Shown one piece after another: positions 1 through 8,797 of a stretch of 29,159 nucleotides of DNA. Under the pieces are notes generated by a model, which was not told the origin of the DNA, ran no database searches, and saw only the letters and a list, made by a program, of their open reading frames with translations. The position numbers and the translations under genes were made by a program. Source of the stretch: a virus; the IMG/VR virus record IMGVR_UViG_3300006749_000077, positions 1-29,159 of that record, one strand, 5' to 3'. The stretch's first letter is position 1, and each line of letters begins with the position of its first letter.

Positions 1-1164
1 CTGTGGTGCATAAGTTTTAGCTCCTGCAGATTTTGCTTCTTCGCTTACAGATATCTTGCTACGTATCTGAGTCTTTAAATAATCATAAGCCATCTTCTCT
101 TGCTCCTCTGTAGGCTGTGCCTCAAGACCCGTTGGTGTCATCTTATAGAAGATAACAGATTGGTCTCCTCTTGCGTGCGCTGCTTTAGCCTTCTCTTCAT
201 CAAACTCTTCAGTAAAAGTTCCGGATAGATTCTCTGTGAGTATTGAAGTTACATTAAATTTATTAACCAACATCTCCTCAATAAGAAGCTTCTCTGAACC
301 CGAATAAGAGTTAGCCGCCATTATCTCATCAAATTCTACTTGAGATATTTCGTCATTATCTAATTGGTTTTGAAGTTTTGACATCTCAGCTTTGGTTAAA
401 TACACTCCTTCTTTCTTATCTGAAAGTGCATATATTTTATTTAGGTCTCCACCGGCTTCAGCCGCTATAATCATCTGTGTCTTTACCTCTCCAAGACCAT
501 CGGCTGCTTGGGTTGTTGCTTTAGCAACATCAAAGTAATCGTACTTAGCTTTAATTCTATTTCTAAGCTCACCAACCGTAGCAACGTCGTTAGGGCTATC
601 GCTAAGGACCCTAACCTCTTTTCCATCAATGGTTTTTGTAACGTACTTACCTAAGCTAACTACTCCTGTGTTTGGATTAATAACAGCATCTACGTTTGTA
701 AGGTTGCTGAGTCCTTCTATCTGAGCCATCAAAGCAGATTCTAATTGCTGACTTCTTTTAGCAGGGTCTACGTTATTTATTCTTTCCATCTTCTCTTGAT
801 ACTCAGCCTCGTACTCTCTTGCTAAGTCAAACATCTGAGTCGTTCCGTCGTTGAGGTTCTGTCTTAGGACAGCATAGTCATTTGGCTTTAGTATGCCTGC
901 CTTTAAAAGTCTATCTTGAATTAACAACTGCTCCTGCGCCTTACCACCAAACTTAATTGCAAACTCATTTGCAGTTTGAAAATCACCGGAGGGTAAGTCT
1001 TGTAATGTTTTTGCATACTCTCTTGATGCTTCATCGATAGCCGCTTTCTTTTCCTCTCGGATGCGTGCTTCTTCTTGAAGCATATCGGTCATCCCCTGTC
1101 CGACCTTTGCCCAATTTATTGTTGAGTCTGCGCTCCTCTCTGCGTATTTGTAATAAGTAGCCAT
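1..1164 (-). CDS. Partial large virion protein, possible internal ejection protein
   Basis: The frame is open from an ATG at 1164 to the left edge, giving 388 residues with no stop, so the C-terminus is missing. The protein begins MATYYKYAERSADSTINWAK and is rich in Ala, Glu, Gln and Lys. Long predicted helical stretches fill residues 30-150, and there is no signal peptide or membrane segment. It follows the 284-residue Ala/Gln-rich gene with a 4-nt gap at the end of the tail module. In T7-like and crAss-like phages this position holds internal or cargo proteins ejected with the DNA. I recognise no catalytic motif in the visible part; a transglycosylase or other enzyme domain could lie beyond the edge. 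The role is inferred from position and composition only. Confidence 0.6.
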   Translation of the reverse strand, partial: MATYYKYAERSADSTINWAKVGQGMTDMLQEEARIREEKKAAIDEASREYAKTLQDLPSGDFQTANEFAIKFGGKAQEQLLIQDRLLKAGILKPNDYAVLRQNLNDGTTQMFDLAREYEAEYQEKMERINNVDPAKRSQQLESALMAQIEGLSNLTNVDAVINPNTGVVSLGKYVTKTIDGKEVRVLSDSPNDVATVGELRNRIKAKYDYFDVAKATTQAADGLGEVKTQMIIAAEAGGDLNKIYALSDKKEGVYLTKAEMSKLQNQLDNDEISQVEFDEIMAANSYSGSEKLLIEEMLVNKFNVTSILTENLSGTFTEEFDEEKAKAAHARGDQSVIFYKMTPTGLEAQPTEEQEKMAYDYLKTQIRSKISVSEEAKSAGAKTYAPQ

Positions 1165-1168
1165 TTAT

Positions 1169-2023
1169 TTAGTCTGTTTTAAGCTGATTATATCCAAGCA
1201 TCGGGGTTTGTATAGCAGTTCCGTATGCGTCTGCAAACATTGGATTCATCATTAATGTTTGTCTTTGCTGAGGAGTAAGATTTCTTTTGAATCCTCTAAA
1301 TTGTTTTGGTGTCATAAATGGATTTACAGGCGAAGCTCCCACAGGGAGCTCGGCTGCTTCCATTTGCGAACGTAAAGCCGGAGGTATATTTTGAATCCCT
1401 AAAGTTTGATTAATTAAAGAACTTCCTTCTGTTGTTTGTGCCATTTTCCCAAATGCTGCTGCTTGAGCCGCTTGGTCTTGTTGATACAATGGGACCATAG
1501 ACATTCCTTGCTGAGCTATGCTTCCAATACCCTGTATTCCTTCGCCTATCTTAGCGGCACGCATCTCTTGTGCCTGTGCTGCAGCCTGCTGTGCCCCTGC
1601 AACCTCCTCTAAGTCTAACTGAACACCTAAGTCACGTAGTCGTGACTCCTCTTGGGCCGTAAGCTTCTCAAGGTCTCCAAGCTCTTTTGCCATAGCTGTA
1701 CGTGTTTTTGCCTGCTGTTGTTGTCCTGCTATTGCAAGTCTTCCAACTCCGCCTGCGACACCACGCTGCCCGGATTCTTGGAGAGCCTGTAAAGCTCCTG
1801 CTTGTGCCTGTAAGGTGGCATCACGCTCCAACTCATAAGCCTCTTTGTTGATAGCAAGGTCCTCAAAGTAGTTAACGTTTAAAGCCGCACGAGCATCTTT
1901 CATAGCTTGTTCTGCTTTTTTTTCAGCATCCTTTTGCAAATCCTTTTGTTTGTTTGCTTGTATAAATGAAGCGGTGGTTGTTCCCACTTGTATCGCTAAT
2001 CCTGCTATCGCTATTCCCGACAT
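1169..2023 (-). CDS. Ala/Gln-rich internal virion protein (T7 gp14-like in style)
   Basis: The product has 284 residues. A short hydrophobic start (SGIAIAGLAIQVGTTTASFI) is followed by a long charged helical region (about 22-150) dominated by Ala, Gln, Glu and Lys, including a QQQQ run near residue 100. A second Ala/Gln-rich helix precedes a Pro/Met-rich C-terminus. This composition, plus a hydrophobic Gly-rich N-terminus, is typical of podovirus internal core or ejection proteins that form a channel across the host envelope. It overlaps the start of its left neighbour's operon partner, the cupin gene, by 13 nt and lies 4 nt before the truncated gene, so the three are probably co-transcribed. 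Family membership is inferred from composition and position, not from a specific motif. Confidence 0.65.
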   Translation of the reverse strand: MSGIAIAGLAIQVGTTTASFIQANKQKDLQKDAEKKAEQAMKDARAALNVNYFEDLAINKEAYELERDATLQAQAGALQALQESGQRGVAGGVGRLAIAGQQQQAKTRTAMAKELGDLEKLTAQEESRLRDLGVQLDLEEVAGAQQAAAQAQEMRAAKIGEGIQGIGSIAQQGMSMVPLYQQDQAAQAAAFGKMAQTTEGSSLINQTLGIQNIPPALRSQMEAAELPVGASPVNPFMTPKQFRGFKRNLTPQQRQTLMMNPMFADAYGTAIQTPMLGYNQLKTD

Positions 2024-2550
2024 AATCCTTTAATTTTGTTTATAGTTTCTTGAGGCAACTCTTTATAGTTATTTGTATAAACATCCGCCTCTGCTTCTTC
2101 AAAAGTCTTTGCATCCGTTTTATATACACAGCACCACTCCGTGTCTTCGTGAATATAAAGAACCCTTTGAGTTCCTGTCTGCGTAAAAATAGTATGGGGG
2201 CCAACTATCGTTTTAAGTTCTCCACTGTCAGTCAAATAAGAAACTTTACCCTTCAATAAAAATGACGGATGCTGTTGCTTATGAATCATACTAACAACAA
2301 GAGAGCCCTTGGGCATAAACAGTTCTCTTGTGTAAAGACCACCTTCAATATGCTGCTTTAGTGGATACATTTCTGCCATTTCTTTTGACTGAGGTGTACC
2401 TGCCTTATGCTCTAGGAAACCTTCAATTTTTTTTAATTGATTTTGAAAGTCTTCTATTCTATCCCAAATAAGACCTCTACTTTCTTGAACGTATTCAAGA
2501 ATCTGTTCGGGCCGGTAATCTTCTGTTGTAGAAACTTCTGATATCTCCAT
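2011..2550 (-). CDS. Cupin-fold protein in tail module
   Basis: This 179-residue protein has a helical N-terminal half (1-65) and a C-terminal double-stranded beta-helix (about 70-145). The first cupin motif is visible as LYTRELFMPKGSLVVSMIH followed by KQQHP, with H90 and H94 as candidate metal ligands. The second is GTQRVLYIHEDTEWCCVY around residues 126-143, with H134. A Gly (G101) lies in the usual inter-motif turn. Cupins of this type recur in phage tail regions, but their role is not settled; they may be structural or sugar-binding. A TATCTTTG element lies 8 nt upstream of the start codon (2558-2565), between this gene and the 813-nt tail gene. The cupin fold is fairly secure and the function is unknown. 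Confidence 0.75.
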   Translation of the reverse strand: MEISEVSTTEDYRPEQILEYVQESRGLIWDRIEDFQNQLKKIEGFLEHKAGTPQSKEMAEMYPLKQHIEGGLYTRELFMPKGSLVVSMIHKQQHPSFLLKGKVSYLTDSGELKTIVGPHTIFTQTGTQRVLYIHEDTEWCCVYKTDAKTFEEAEADVYTNNYKELPQETINKIKGLCRE

Positions 2551-2557
2551 ACTCCTA

Positions 2558-2565
2558 CAAAGATA
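2558..2565 (-). promoter_or_regulatory. Bacteroidota-type -7 element (TATCTTTG)
   Basis: The minus strand reads TATCTTTG, matching the TAnnTTTG consensus, in the 21-nt gap just upstream of the cupin gene. No clear TTG -33 element is seen at the usual spacing. Confidence 0.45.
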
Positions 2566-2571
2566 GAAATT

Positions 2572-3384
2572 TTAAGGAAAACTTTTCATCACCTCTGATT
2601 TAACAGAGAACAACTCTGTTGCTGTTTCATCATCATTTGTAAGAGTGAACTCACAATAGTGCCCTAGTATGCCGTGTGACTCTGCAACTTGATTCTTTAT
2701 AAATAAAAAATAATCAGTCTGCCCCGGGGGTATAGCTCCTGCCGATGTGTCTACTACAATTTGATTTATTCCCGAAGGAAGGTCAATATTTATTTCTGTA
2801 ACAGTTCCACAAAGAGTAGGTGTTGACCCTGCGGCAACAGGTGTGGGAATAAAATATAAAGTATCTCCAACACTAAGTATGCTACCTATATAGGTGTTTA
2901 CATTAAAATTTATTTCTACTGCTGCAGGTACTACTGAATTTACAGTCTGAGACGAACTAATACCATTTAAAGACCTCAATGGATATTCTGCTGAATCTGC
3001 GGGGGTAGTGCCTGTGTTTCTTATAAAAGCAAACCAATCCCCTTCCTTTTGAACGAAGTAAGAAGCATCTATATTTCCACCCGATTGTTGGTCTGAACTA
3101 AACTCTCCTGTCCAAGCTGAATCAGATTCAAGGTTAATCGTCTTGAATAATTTGTTTTCTAATGGAGTGTCGTTAAAGACACTCTTTATCATTGATGGTT
3201 CAAACACATCATAATATGTATTTCTTTTTTCGTTGGTGTTGTGCCTGTAAAGGTTTCCTCCTTTGAACGAGTATAGGTAGTTGTTCATACCTATCATCAT
3301 ATCCGGAAAATACGAATAAAAAGATGGAAAGCCCTTTGAAGATTCGCTGTACGTTAATGTGTAGTTTCCTGTCCTTCCTGCCAT
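2572..3384 (-). CDS. C-terminal part of tail stabilisation (muzzle-like) protein, separate gene
   Basis: I chose the ATG at 3384, four nt after the stop of the upstream 1492-residue gene. A TTG at 3405 would add seven residues and overlap that gene. The 270-residue product opens with GNYTLTYSESSKGFPSFYSY, then MIGMNNYLYSFKGGNLYRHN, and ends with a CEFTLTNDDETATELFSVKS block. In related phages these blocks form the C-terminal end of a single stabilisation protein, with the KGW/FxSFxS..P and ELF..SE signatures. Here they are detached. Residues about 180-245 contain a VGD..(G)TVTEI..IVVDTSAG pattern resembling a beta-rich domain seen in two other virion proteins here. The protein probably sits at the tail tip or nozzle. 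A GAGTGTC hairpin lies within it at 3165-3184. Confidence 0.7.
   Translation of the reverse strand: MAGRTGNYTLTYSESSKGFPSFYSYFPDMMIGMNNYLYSFKGGNLYRHNTNEKRNTYYDVFEPSMIKSVFNDTPLENKLFKTINLESDSAWTGEFSSDQQSGGNIDASYFVQKEGDWFAFIRNTGTTPADSAEYPLRSLNGISSSQTVNSVVPAAVEINFNVNTYIGSILSVGDTLYFIPTPVAAGSTPTLCGTVTEINIDLPSGINQIVVDTSAGAIPPGQTDYFLFIKNQVAESHGILGHYCEFTLTNDDETATELFSVKSEVMKSFP
3165..3184. repeat. Hairpin repeat copy 1 (GAGTGTC-N6-GACACTC)
   Basis: A perfect 7-bp stem (3165-3171 with 3178-3184) encloses the six-base loop GTTAAA, inside a coding region where it reads SVFNDT. It shares stem sequence and geometry with copies at 10605-10624, 17746-17765 and 28305-28324. Confidence 0.6.
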
Positions 3385-3388
3385 GTCT

Positions 3389-6300
3389 CTAAGTAAAATA
3401 GTCAAAAATAATATACATATATTCCTCTGTTCCTCCTGCCGGCAATGTGTATGTACCTGTAATCGTTGGTATGGCTCCTGTCTGTGGGAGAACCTGCAAA
3501 CCGGGGTCTGTAAGTAAAGAGTTGTACCCTAAAAAAGTAGGCGGGTACAAAGTTGTACTCCTGCAAAATAACAATCTATTGCTTGGTTTAAATTTGTAAT
3601 CATCAGATGGTGGTATAGCATTACTTATCACCGACAATACGTCTCCATTGTTAGGAATAATTCCTCCTCCTTGAAGTGCCGTAACAACAGTTGTAGATGA
3701 CAAAATAGGTGAGGATATTGTTGGTTTACCCGGAGCAAACTCAACTTGCTCACTTTGCAATGCAGATGTGAATGAACCATCTGTCCACTGATATTGATTG
3801 TGAATGAATTTTCCTGCATCAGCAGCATCACTAACACAAAAAGTGGTAAGAGTTATCTCTTGCGCTTGTGGACATCCTATTGTAATTTCAAGCTCAACTA
3901 CTTGTTTCCCTGCTCCGGATGAAGCAGTTAATGTAATAGCAACTTCATCATCTCCAACACTGTCTTTGTCAAAATTAATAGTCCCTGCACCAAGAGTGTT
4001 AACAAATGTTGATGTTCCTTGGTAGTCTTCTGCTATAGTTATGCCTCCTGTTGCACCTGCATCTGAAGCAATAGATAAGATGTCGTAAGATATTGTAGAT
4101 ACACCTATGGTTTCCCCAAGGTTGACTATAAAGGTAAGAGGGTCGTCTTGTGTAACGGTAATCGTGCGTCTAACCCCACAGTTTTGTGCTTGTTGTTCCT
4201 GTGGTATTTTGACCTCATTAGATGACAATACATACTCATTCATATACGGGTCAAAAGCACCAAGCTTCTGAGTGTCTCCACTACCAATAAACAAATCTCT
4301 AAACCACGAACGCATACCCATTTCTGAAATTACAGTTAGTTGTTCTGATTGTCCCGAGCCTTTAAGCTGTATTAAAGCTCCTCTTTTAGCATCAGTAAAA
4401 AACTTATAGAATCCCCACTTCACATAGCTCTCCGGATTGCTACTGATACCATACTTTTCTACTCTCGCTATCTGCGTTCCTAACACTTCGGGTACAGAAG
4501 CTATAGAGCCACCTCCTGTAGAATCGCTAAGTAAGTTTTTACCTGCAAGAACATAAGATATTTTGTCTTCTTGTAGCGTAAGTATATCTGTCTCTCTTCC
4601 GTCAATTAGTTCTATAGAGCCAAAGGAGTCCTCTAGCGGCTTAAAATTAGCAAGCCCAAGGTTGAACTCATTAAGCTTGTTTACATTTGTCTCATCGTTA
4701 AATATGCCGCTGTATGTTAGGTCTGCAAACCTGTGTACTCTTTCATACTCTTCAGCAGAAGTAGAGAAGAATCTTTCTCCAAGCTCCATTGGCTTGCCTA
4801 CAATAGAATCTAATATTTTAAAACTTTCCACCCCGTTTCCAAAAGAGTAGCAGTTTCCAAAAGTAGTTTTAACAATCGCATCGTCTACGGCTGTTTGGTC
4901 TTGGCCTCCATCTATAGCGGCAGAACCACTATGAAACCCTGTAGTTTGGTCTATAGCATAAGAGTCTGAAGACTCGTACCAAATATCGGGCTCAGCATCT
5001 TGAGGTTGCGTTTCAAATACAAGAAGGTTTTCTGAACGAAATATTTGCCATTCACAAGTAATGGATGACCTTTTCTTTTCGCTGTTACCGTTACCACATC
5101 TCGGCGGCCCCGACATAATAAACCTAATGTCTGTTCCGTTTTTATACCACCTATAATAATTGGTAAATTCTCCGGTTGGCATATTGTAATCGTTAGTGGT
5201 TGAGGATACAGGTGCTAGATAAGTATTAGTAATAGAACTACCATCTCCTGTGGTTGATTCGCCGCTTGATAATGTGCCTTGTATTCCCTGTCCTTCAAAC
5301 CACAAAACTATATCACCATAGTCAGCATCTGCAAAAAAAGTACGCTCATACTCGTATATTCTTCTTTCACAGTTATTGTTACCATCTCCTGTACCGAGTC
5401 TCTCAAACTTAAACTTTAAAACTATCCTTGCTCTTTCGGGAATAGTAAAATCACCAAGACCTCTATAAACCATAAGAGGTTGGTCATCATTGTTGAAGTT
5501 ATTAAATACATTCTTTTTACCCGGATTAACCAAAGCGTTATCGGGTAGGTCTAAGGTAATGCTATTTGTAGCCAACTTGATGTATGTACCCGAAGGTAAA
5601 GGAATGTCATCACCTGCGTCGTCTTCGGGTGCAGGGTTTAAGAAGTTTTCTGTCTGTGCTTTCTTTTCTAATATCACTACTTGGGTACAGGTGCTAATCG
5701 GACCCACAGAGTCTCTCTTTACATTTAAAACATCACCCTCTTCCACTTTTCGTGTATTTTGACCTTCTAATAAAATGTAAGTATCACCTGTGCTTGGGTC
5801 TTGAACATAGAAGTTAGAATAAACAGTATCGTATCCCTTTTGGTCCGGCTTAATACAAAACTTATACCTTGTAGCAAATGAAGGAGCAAGCTGAGAAGGC
5901 GGTATGTTTACTTGAATAGAGTTCTTAAATATTGAATTAGAACAAGGGACCTGCACGGAGTTATTGGTACTTACTAAAGCAGTTGTAGCTCTATTATACT
6001 CGTCCATATATATTAATCCTACCTCATAGTTTCTGTCACTGTGTAAGCTCAATGGGCTTTTAACAGAACTAAATCTATTTAGTGGATTAACTATCTGAAA
6101 GTATTCATAGGTGCTTGCTGTTGGGGTAACAACATCGTCTACCCTTCGCATTGCAGGAAGCTGTATGTTTATTACATTCGATGTAACAGCAGGTGGAACT
6201 AATGCTAATACATAAGCTATACCTTGGTTGCCATTTGCAGGAATATCATCATACCCCGCCTCAAACTTTGTTCTTGGGTTTGCTGCTGCTGCATCCAAGG

Positions 6301-7867
6301 TGTTTTGAATGGCACAGTTTATAACATCCGTAAGAGTGAACCCATTACACGATGTGGGATTGGTCGCATCATACACAGGAAGACTTGTACCTGTGGGAGG
6401 CGATGTGCCAAGTGCATTTAAAAAATCTGCCGACGTAGCAAGTTTATATGCTCCTGTAGAAGTTCCATCAGTAGGATAATCTTGAAGAAGAGTATACTCC
6501 CAAGTAATATCCACCGGCTGCTGTTCCTCACTTAAAGGTGGTACAGTGTCACTTGTGAAATCTGCGTGGTCCAAAGTAAAGTCTATAGATATTGTAGAAC
6601 CCTCTGTAAGTTCAATGCCATTAAAGTTCATTTCCATTATAGCATTGAGAACGAGGTACGGTGAATTGGCAGGGTCTGCAGAATAACCCGTATCACCAAC
6701 TGTTGTAGGAATATCTACTGTAGATATCTCCTCAGTTAGCAACGAGGTGTTAAAGTTTAAATTGACGTTGTTTCCGTTTTTGTCCTTTAAGTCATAACCC
6801 TCTACATAGTTTCCATAAACAAGACGATTTCCCATAAGGGTCTGAGCCCTTGCTAGTAATGGAACGTTGTCATAGGTTCTTAGGATTTCAGAATCCGGTA
6901 ATACTGTAAATATTTTATATCCACTTAGCTCATAAGTAAATGTAGTGTCATCAGCTATACCATCTACAACTTTGTCAAACTTTTGAACTACTCTAACAAC
7001 AGAGTTGGTAGACTCTTTATATAACAAGTCAAAACCAACAACTAACGGACCACCTGTATCCATAGTAATGATTACATTGTTGTCTGCGTTTTGCATTCCT
7101 TCGTTCAAAAACGTGGATATAGTTACGTTAAAAAAATCGGGTTCAAATGCAGGTTTACTGAACTGAGAAGTAGCTGAATATTGATTGTCAGCATATCTGT
7201 ATCTATAGGAAAAGCAAAGAAACCTTTCTTTTATAAAATCATCATTACCGGGTATTACATTCGTTTGAATAGAAGGTGATGTGACAGGTGGTTTTTTTAT
7301 TACAAGTATTTCCTCTTCAGTAAATTGGTCTATTAAAGGTGCTCCCGTAGGGTCTTCATAATTTCTTCTAACATTAATTATTCTTGGTGGATTTATATTG
7401 TCAGTAAAAATTAACAAATCTTGACCTGCCATATTAACGCCATTAACTAAATATGCAGGGTTAAAATTTAAGGTGGTGTTGTTTGTTGAACCATTTTTTA
7501 CACTAATGACGTGATAGGTAATTACCTCTGTGTTTACATTCATGGAGACAATCATGTCAAGTTTCCCCGTGGCTCCCGCACCTGCCCCTGTAAAAGAAGA
7601 GTCATGTACAAACCAATATATAGTTTCGTTGGCACTATCTTCATACGCTCCTATACATTTTGCATCAGAGCTTAAAGCTGTGCCGTTGTATTTAAGTTCT
7701 GTAATCTGAGTGTTTCCCTTTGAGTTTTCAACTGAACCTATTTCTGATGCCTCCGTAGAGCCAAGCCTAACATTCATTGCATCAATATACTGTCCGTTAG
7801 GTACAAGCCTTTCATCGACAGCCTTATTCATTCTGCCTGCTATAAAGTTCCTTTTTAAATTTGCCAT
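3389..7867 (-). CDS. Tail stabilisation / muzzle-like protein (large tail nozzle)
   Basis: This is the largest gene, encoding 1492 residues. The N-terminus NFIAGRMNKAVDERLVPNGQ followed by YIDAMNVRLGSTE is the signature of phage proteins annotated as stabilisation protein, which build the beta-propeller-rich distal tail of crAss-like and related podoviruses. A second conserved block near residues 1090-1215 contains DILTLQEDKISYVL, a KWGFYKFFTDAKRGALI segment and FDPYMNEYVLSS. The final 276 residues (about 1217-1492) do not match this family and look like one or more beta-sandwich domains. The motifs that normally follow FDPYMNEYVL are instead found in the next gene, four nt downstream. The connector genes lie immediately upstream with a 3-nt gap, matching assembly order. 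The ATG start at 7867 is well placed. Confidence 0.85.
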   Translation of the reverse strand: MANLKRNFIAGRMNKAVDERLVPNGQYIDAMNVRLGSTEASEIGSVENSKGNTQITELKYNGTALSSDAKCIGAYEDSANETIYWFVHDSSFTGAGAGATGKLDMIVSMNVNTEVITYHVISVKNGSTNNTTLNFNPAYLVNGVNMAGQDLLIFTDNINPPRIINVRRNYEDPTGAPLIDQFTEEEILVIKKPPVTSPSIQTNVIPGNDDFIKERFLCFSYRYRYADNQYSATSQFSKPAFEPDFFNVTISTFLNEGMQNADNNVIITMDTGGPLVVGFDLLYKESTNSVVRVVQKFDKVVDGIADDTTFTYELSGYKIFTVLPDSEILRTYDNVPLLARAQTLMGNRLVYGNYVEGYDLKDKNGNNVNLNFNTSLLTEEISTVDIPTTVGDTGYSADPANSPYLVLNAIMEMNFNGIELTEGSTISIDFTLDHADFTSDTVPPLSEEQQPVDITWEYTLLQDYPTDGTSTGAYKLATSADFLNALGTSPPTGTSLPVYDATNPTSCNGFTLTDVINCAIQNTLDAAAANPRTKFEAGYDDIPANGNQGIAYVLALVPPAVTSNVINIQLPAMRRVDDVVTPTASTYEYFQIVNPLNRFSSVKSPLSLHSDRNYEVGLIYMDEYNRATTALVSTNNSVQVPCSNSIFKNSIQVNIPPSQLAPSFATRYKFCIKPDQKGYDTVYSNFYVQDPSTGDTYILLEGQNTRKVEEGDVLNVKRDSVGPISTCTQVVILEKKAQTENFLNPAPEDDAGDDIPLPSGTYIKLATNSITLDLPDNALVNPGKKNVFNNFNNDDQPLMVYRGLGDFTIPERARIVLKFKFERLGTGDGNNNCERRIYEYERTFFADADYGDIVLWFEGQGIQGTLSSGESTTGDGSSITNTYLAPVSSTTNDYNMPTGEFTNYYRWYKNGTDIRFIMSGPPRCGNGNSEKKRSSITCEWQIFRSENLLVFETQPQDAEPDIWYESSDSYAIDQTTGFHSGSAAIDGGQDQTAVDDAIVKTTFGNCYSFGNGVESFKILDSIVGKPMELGERFFSTSAEEYERVHRFADLTYSGIFNDETNVNKLNEFNLGLANFKPLEDSFGSIELIDGRETDILTLQEDKISYVLAGKNLLSDSTGGGSIASVPEVLGTQIARVEKYGISSNPESYVKWGFYKFFTDAKRGALIQLKGSGQSEQLTVISEMGMRSWFRDLFIGSGDTQKLGAFDPYMNEYVLSSNEVKIPQEQQAQNCGVRRTITVTQDDPLTFIVNLGETIGVSTISYDILSIASDAGATGGITIAEDYQGTSTFVNTLGAGTINFDKDSVGDDEVAITLTASSGAGKQVVELEITIGCPQAQEITLTTFCVSDAADAGKFIHNQYQWTDGSFTSALQSEQVEFAPGKPTISSPILSSTTVVTALQGGGIIPNNGDVLSVISNAIPPSDDYKFKPSNRLLFCRSTTLYPPTFLGYNSLLTDPGLQVLPQTGAIPTITGTYTLPAGGTEEYMYIIFDYFT

Positions 7868-7870
7868 ATT

Positions 7871-8794
7871 CTATTTAATCATCTTGTCTCTTCCTCGAAG
7901 ATTCATTAATAGTCTTCCGGGATGGATGTTGCTTATTCTAATTTTAGCATTTCTCAACAAAGCTGTAGATTTTTTTCTAAGCCTTGCAATGATATATTCG
8001 GGTGTACCAATTTTTGAGCTAAGAATATTGTACTCAATGTAGGCATATATGTAGTCTTCAAACAACTTATTAACACTAACCAATGTATCATCACCACCTT
8101 CCATGCCATCAGACACATACTCAAGTACACATTGTTGATTAGCCATATCAGAGCTGAAATTAATCACACCGCCCTTTTTATCTATTTTAAATGTGGGATT
8201 TATATTTGCCGTTTCCGTGTTTAATCCAAACCTTGCTCCAATGCTGTAGTCAAAATACCAAGTCCCATCAATATTCCAACCTTCATAGTTGTTGTATACA
8301 CTGTTTTGATTTAGATAGATTGACCTTTTGCTACCCATTATTCTATCGAAATCTAAATTAGAATTTTCCGGCTTGAGGATATTTCCATCTTCGTCAAACA
8401 AAATTCTACAGTTGTTATCTTGAAGATAAGCATCACTGTAGTTAGTCTGAATGTTTTCCGTCAATGGTCTAAGAACTCCATTTTGATATATAGATATTCT
8501 TACCCAATTAACAAAGTCGGGAGGTAAAACAAATCTCAAACTATCACACACGTCAAGCTCTAATATCTTTATTTCTTTGAAAGCATCGTAGTTAAGTTCT
8601 TGTATACCTCGCTTAGCGTGAAATAAAACCTTGTATCTTTCTTCATTATTCACGAGGCTATGGTTACCACTATACATCAACATAAAATTGTTTACAATGT
8701 CATATAGACTAACGTACTGATAGGAGCCCCAATTTGCATTTTCCGGATTGTTTCCGTTGTTCTCGTAGTATTGATATGCTGTAATATATGCCAT
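7871..8794 (-). CDS. Head-tail connector / ring protein (crAss-like)
   Basis: The product has 307 residues. Segments YQYVSLYDIVNNFMLMYSG, RYKVLFHAKRGIQELNYDAF and LRFVLPPDFVNWVRISIYQN are conserved hallmarks of a crAss-like structural protein that forms one of the rings between portal and tail, analogous to a T7 gp11-like adaptor. It also has a C-terminal helical stretch (about 255-300) rich in Arg and Lys, ending SNIHPGRLLMNLRGRDKMIK. It is 3 nt from both neighbours, the other connector-like gene upstream and the stabilisation protein downstream, which fits a single assembly operon. Which ring number it corresponds to in solved crAss-like virions cannot be decided from the sequence alone. 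Confidence 0.75.
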   Translation of the reverse strand: MAYITAYQYYENNGNNPENANWGSYQYVSLYDIVNNFMLMYSGNHSLVNNEERYKVLFHAKRGIQELNYDAFKEIKILELDVCDSLRFVLPPDFVNWVRISIYQNGVLRPLTENIQTNYSDAYLQDNNCRILFDEDGNILKPENSNLDFDRIMGSKRSIYLNQNSVYNNYEGWNIDGTWYFDYSIGARFGLNTETANINPTFKIDKKGGVINFSSDMANQQCVLEYVSDGMEGGDDTLVSVNKLFEDYIYAYIEYNILSSKIGTPEYIIARLRKKSTALLRNAKIRISNIHPGRLLMNLRGRDKMIK

Positions 8795-8797
8795 AGT

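Noticed and set aside
3384-3405. Programmed frameshift joining the two stabilisation-protein genes
   Set aside because: The frames overlap by 17 nt, but I see no standard slippery heptamer followed by a pseudoknot, and an ATG lies four nt after the stop. Separate translation is simpler.
7710-8042. Plus-strand frame of 110 codons opposite tail genes
   Set aside because: It spans the end of one well-supported gene and the start of another on the minus strand, with no promoter or family match.
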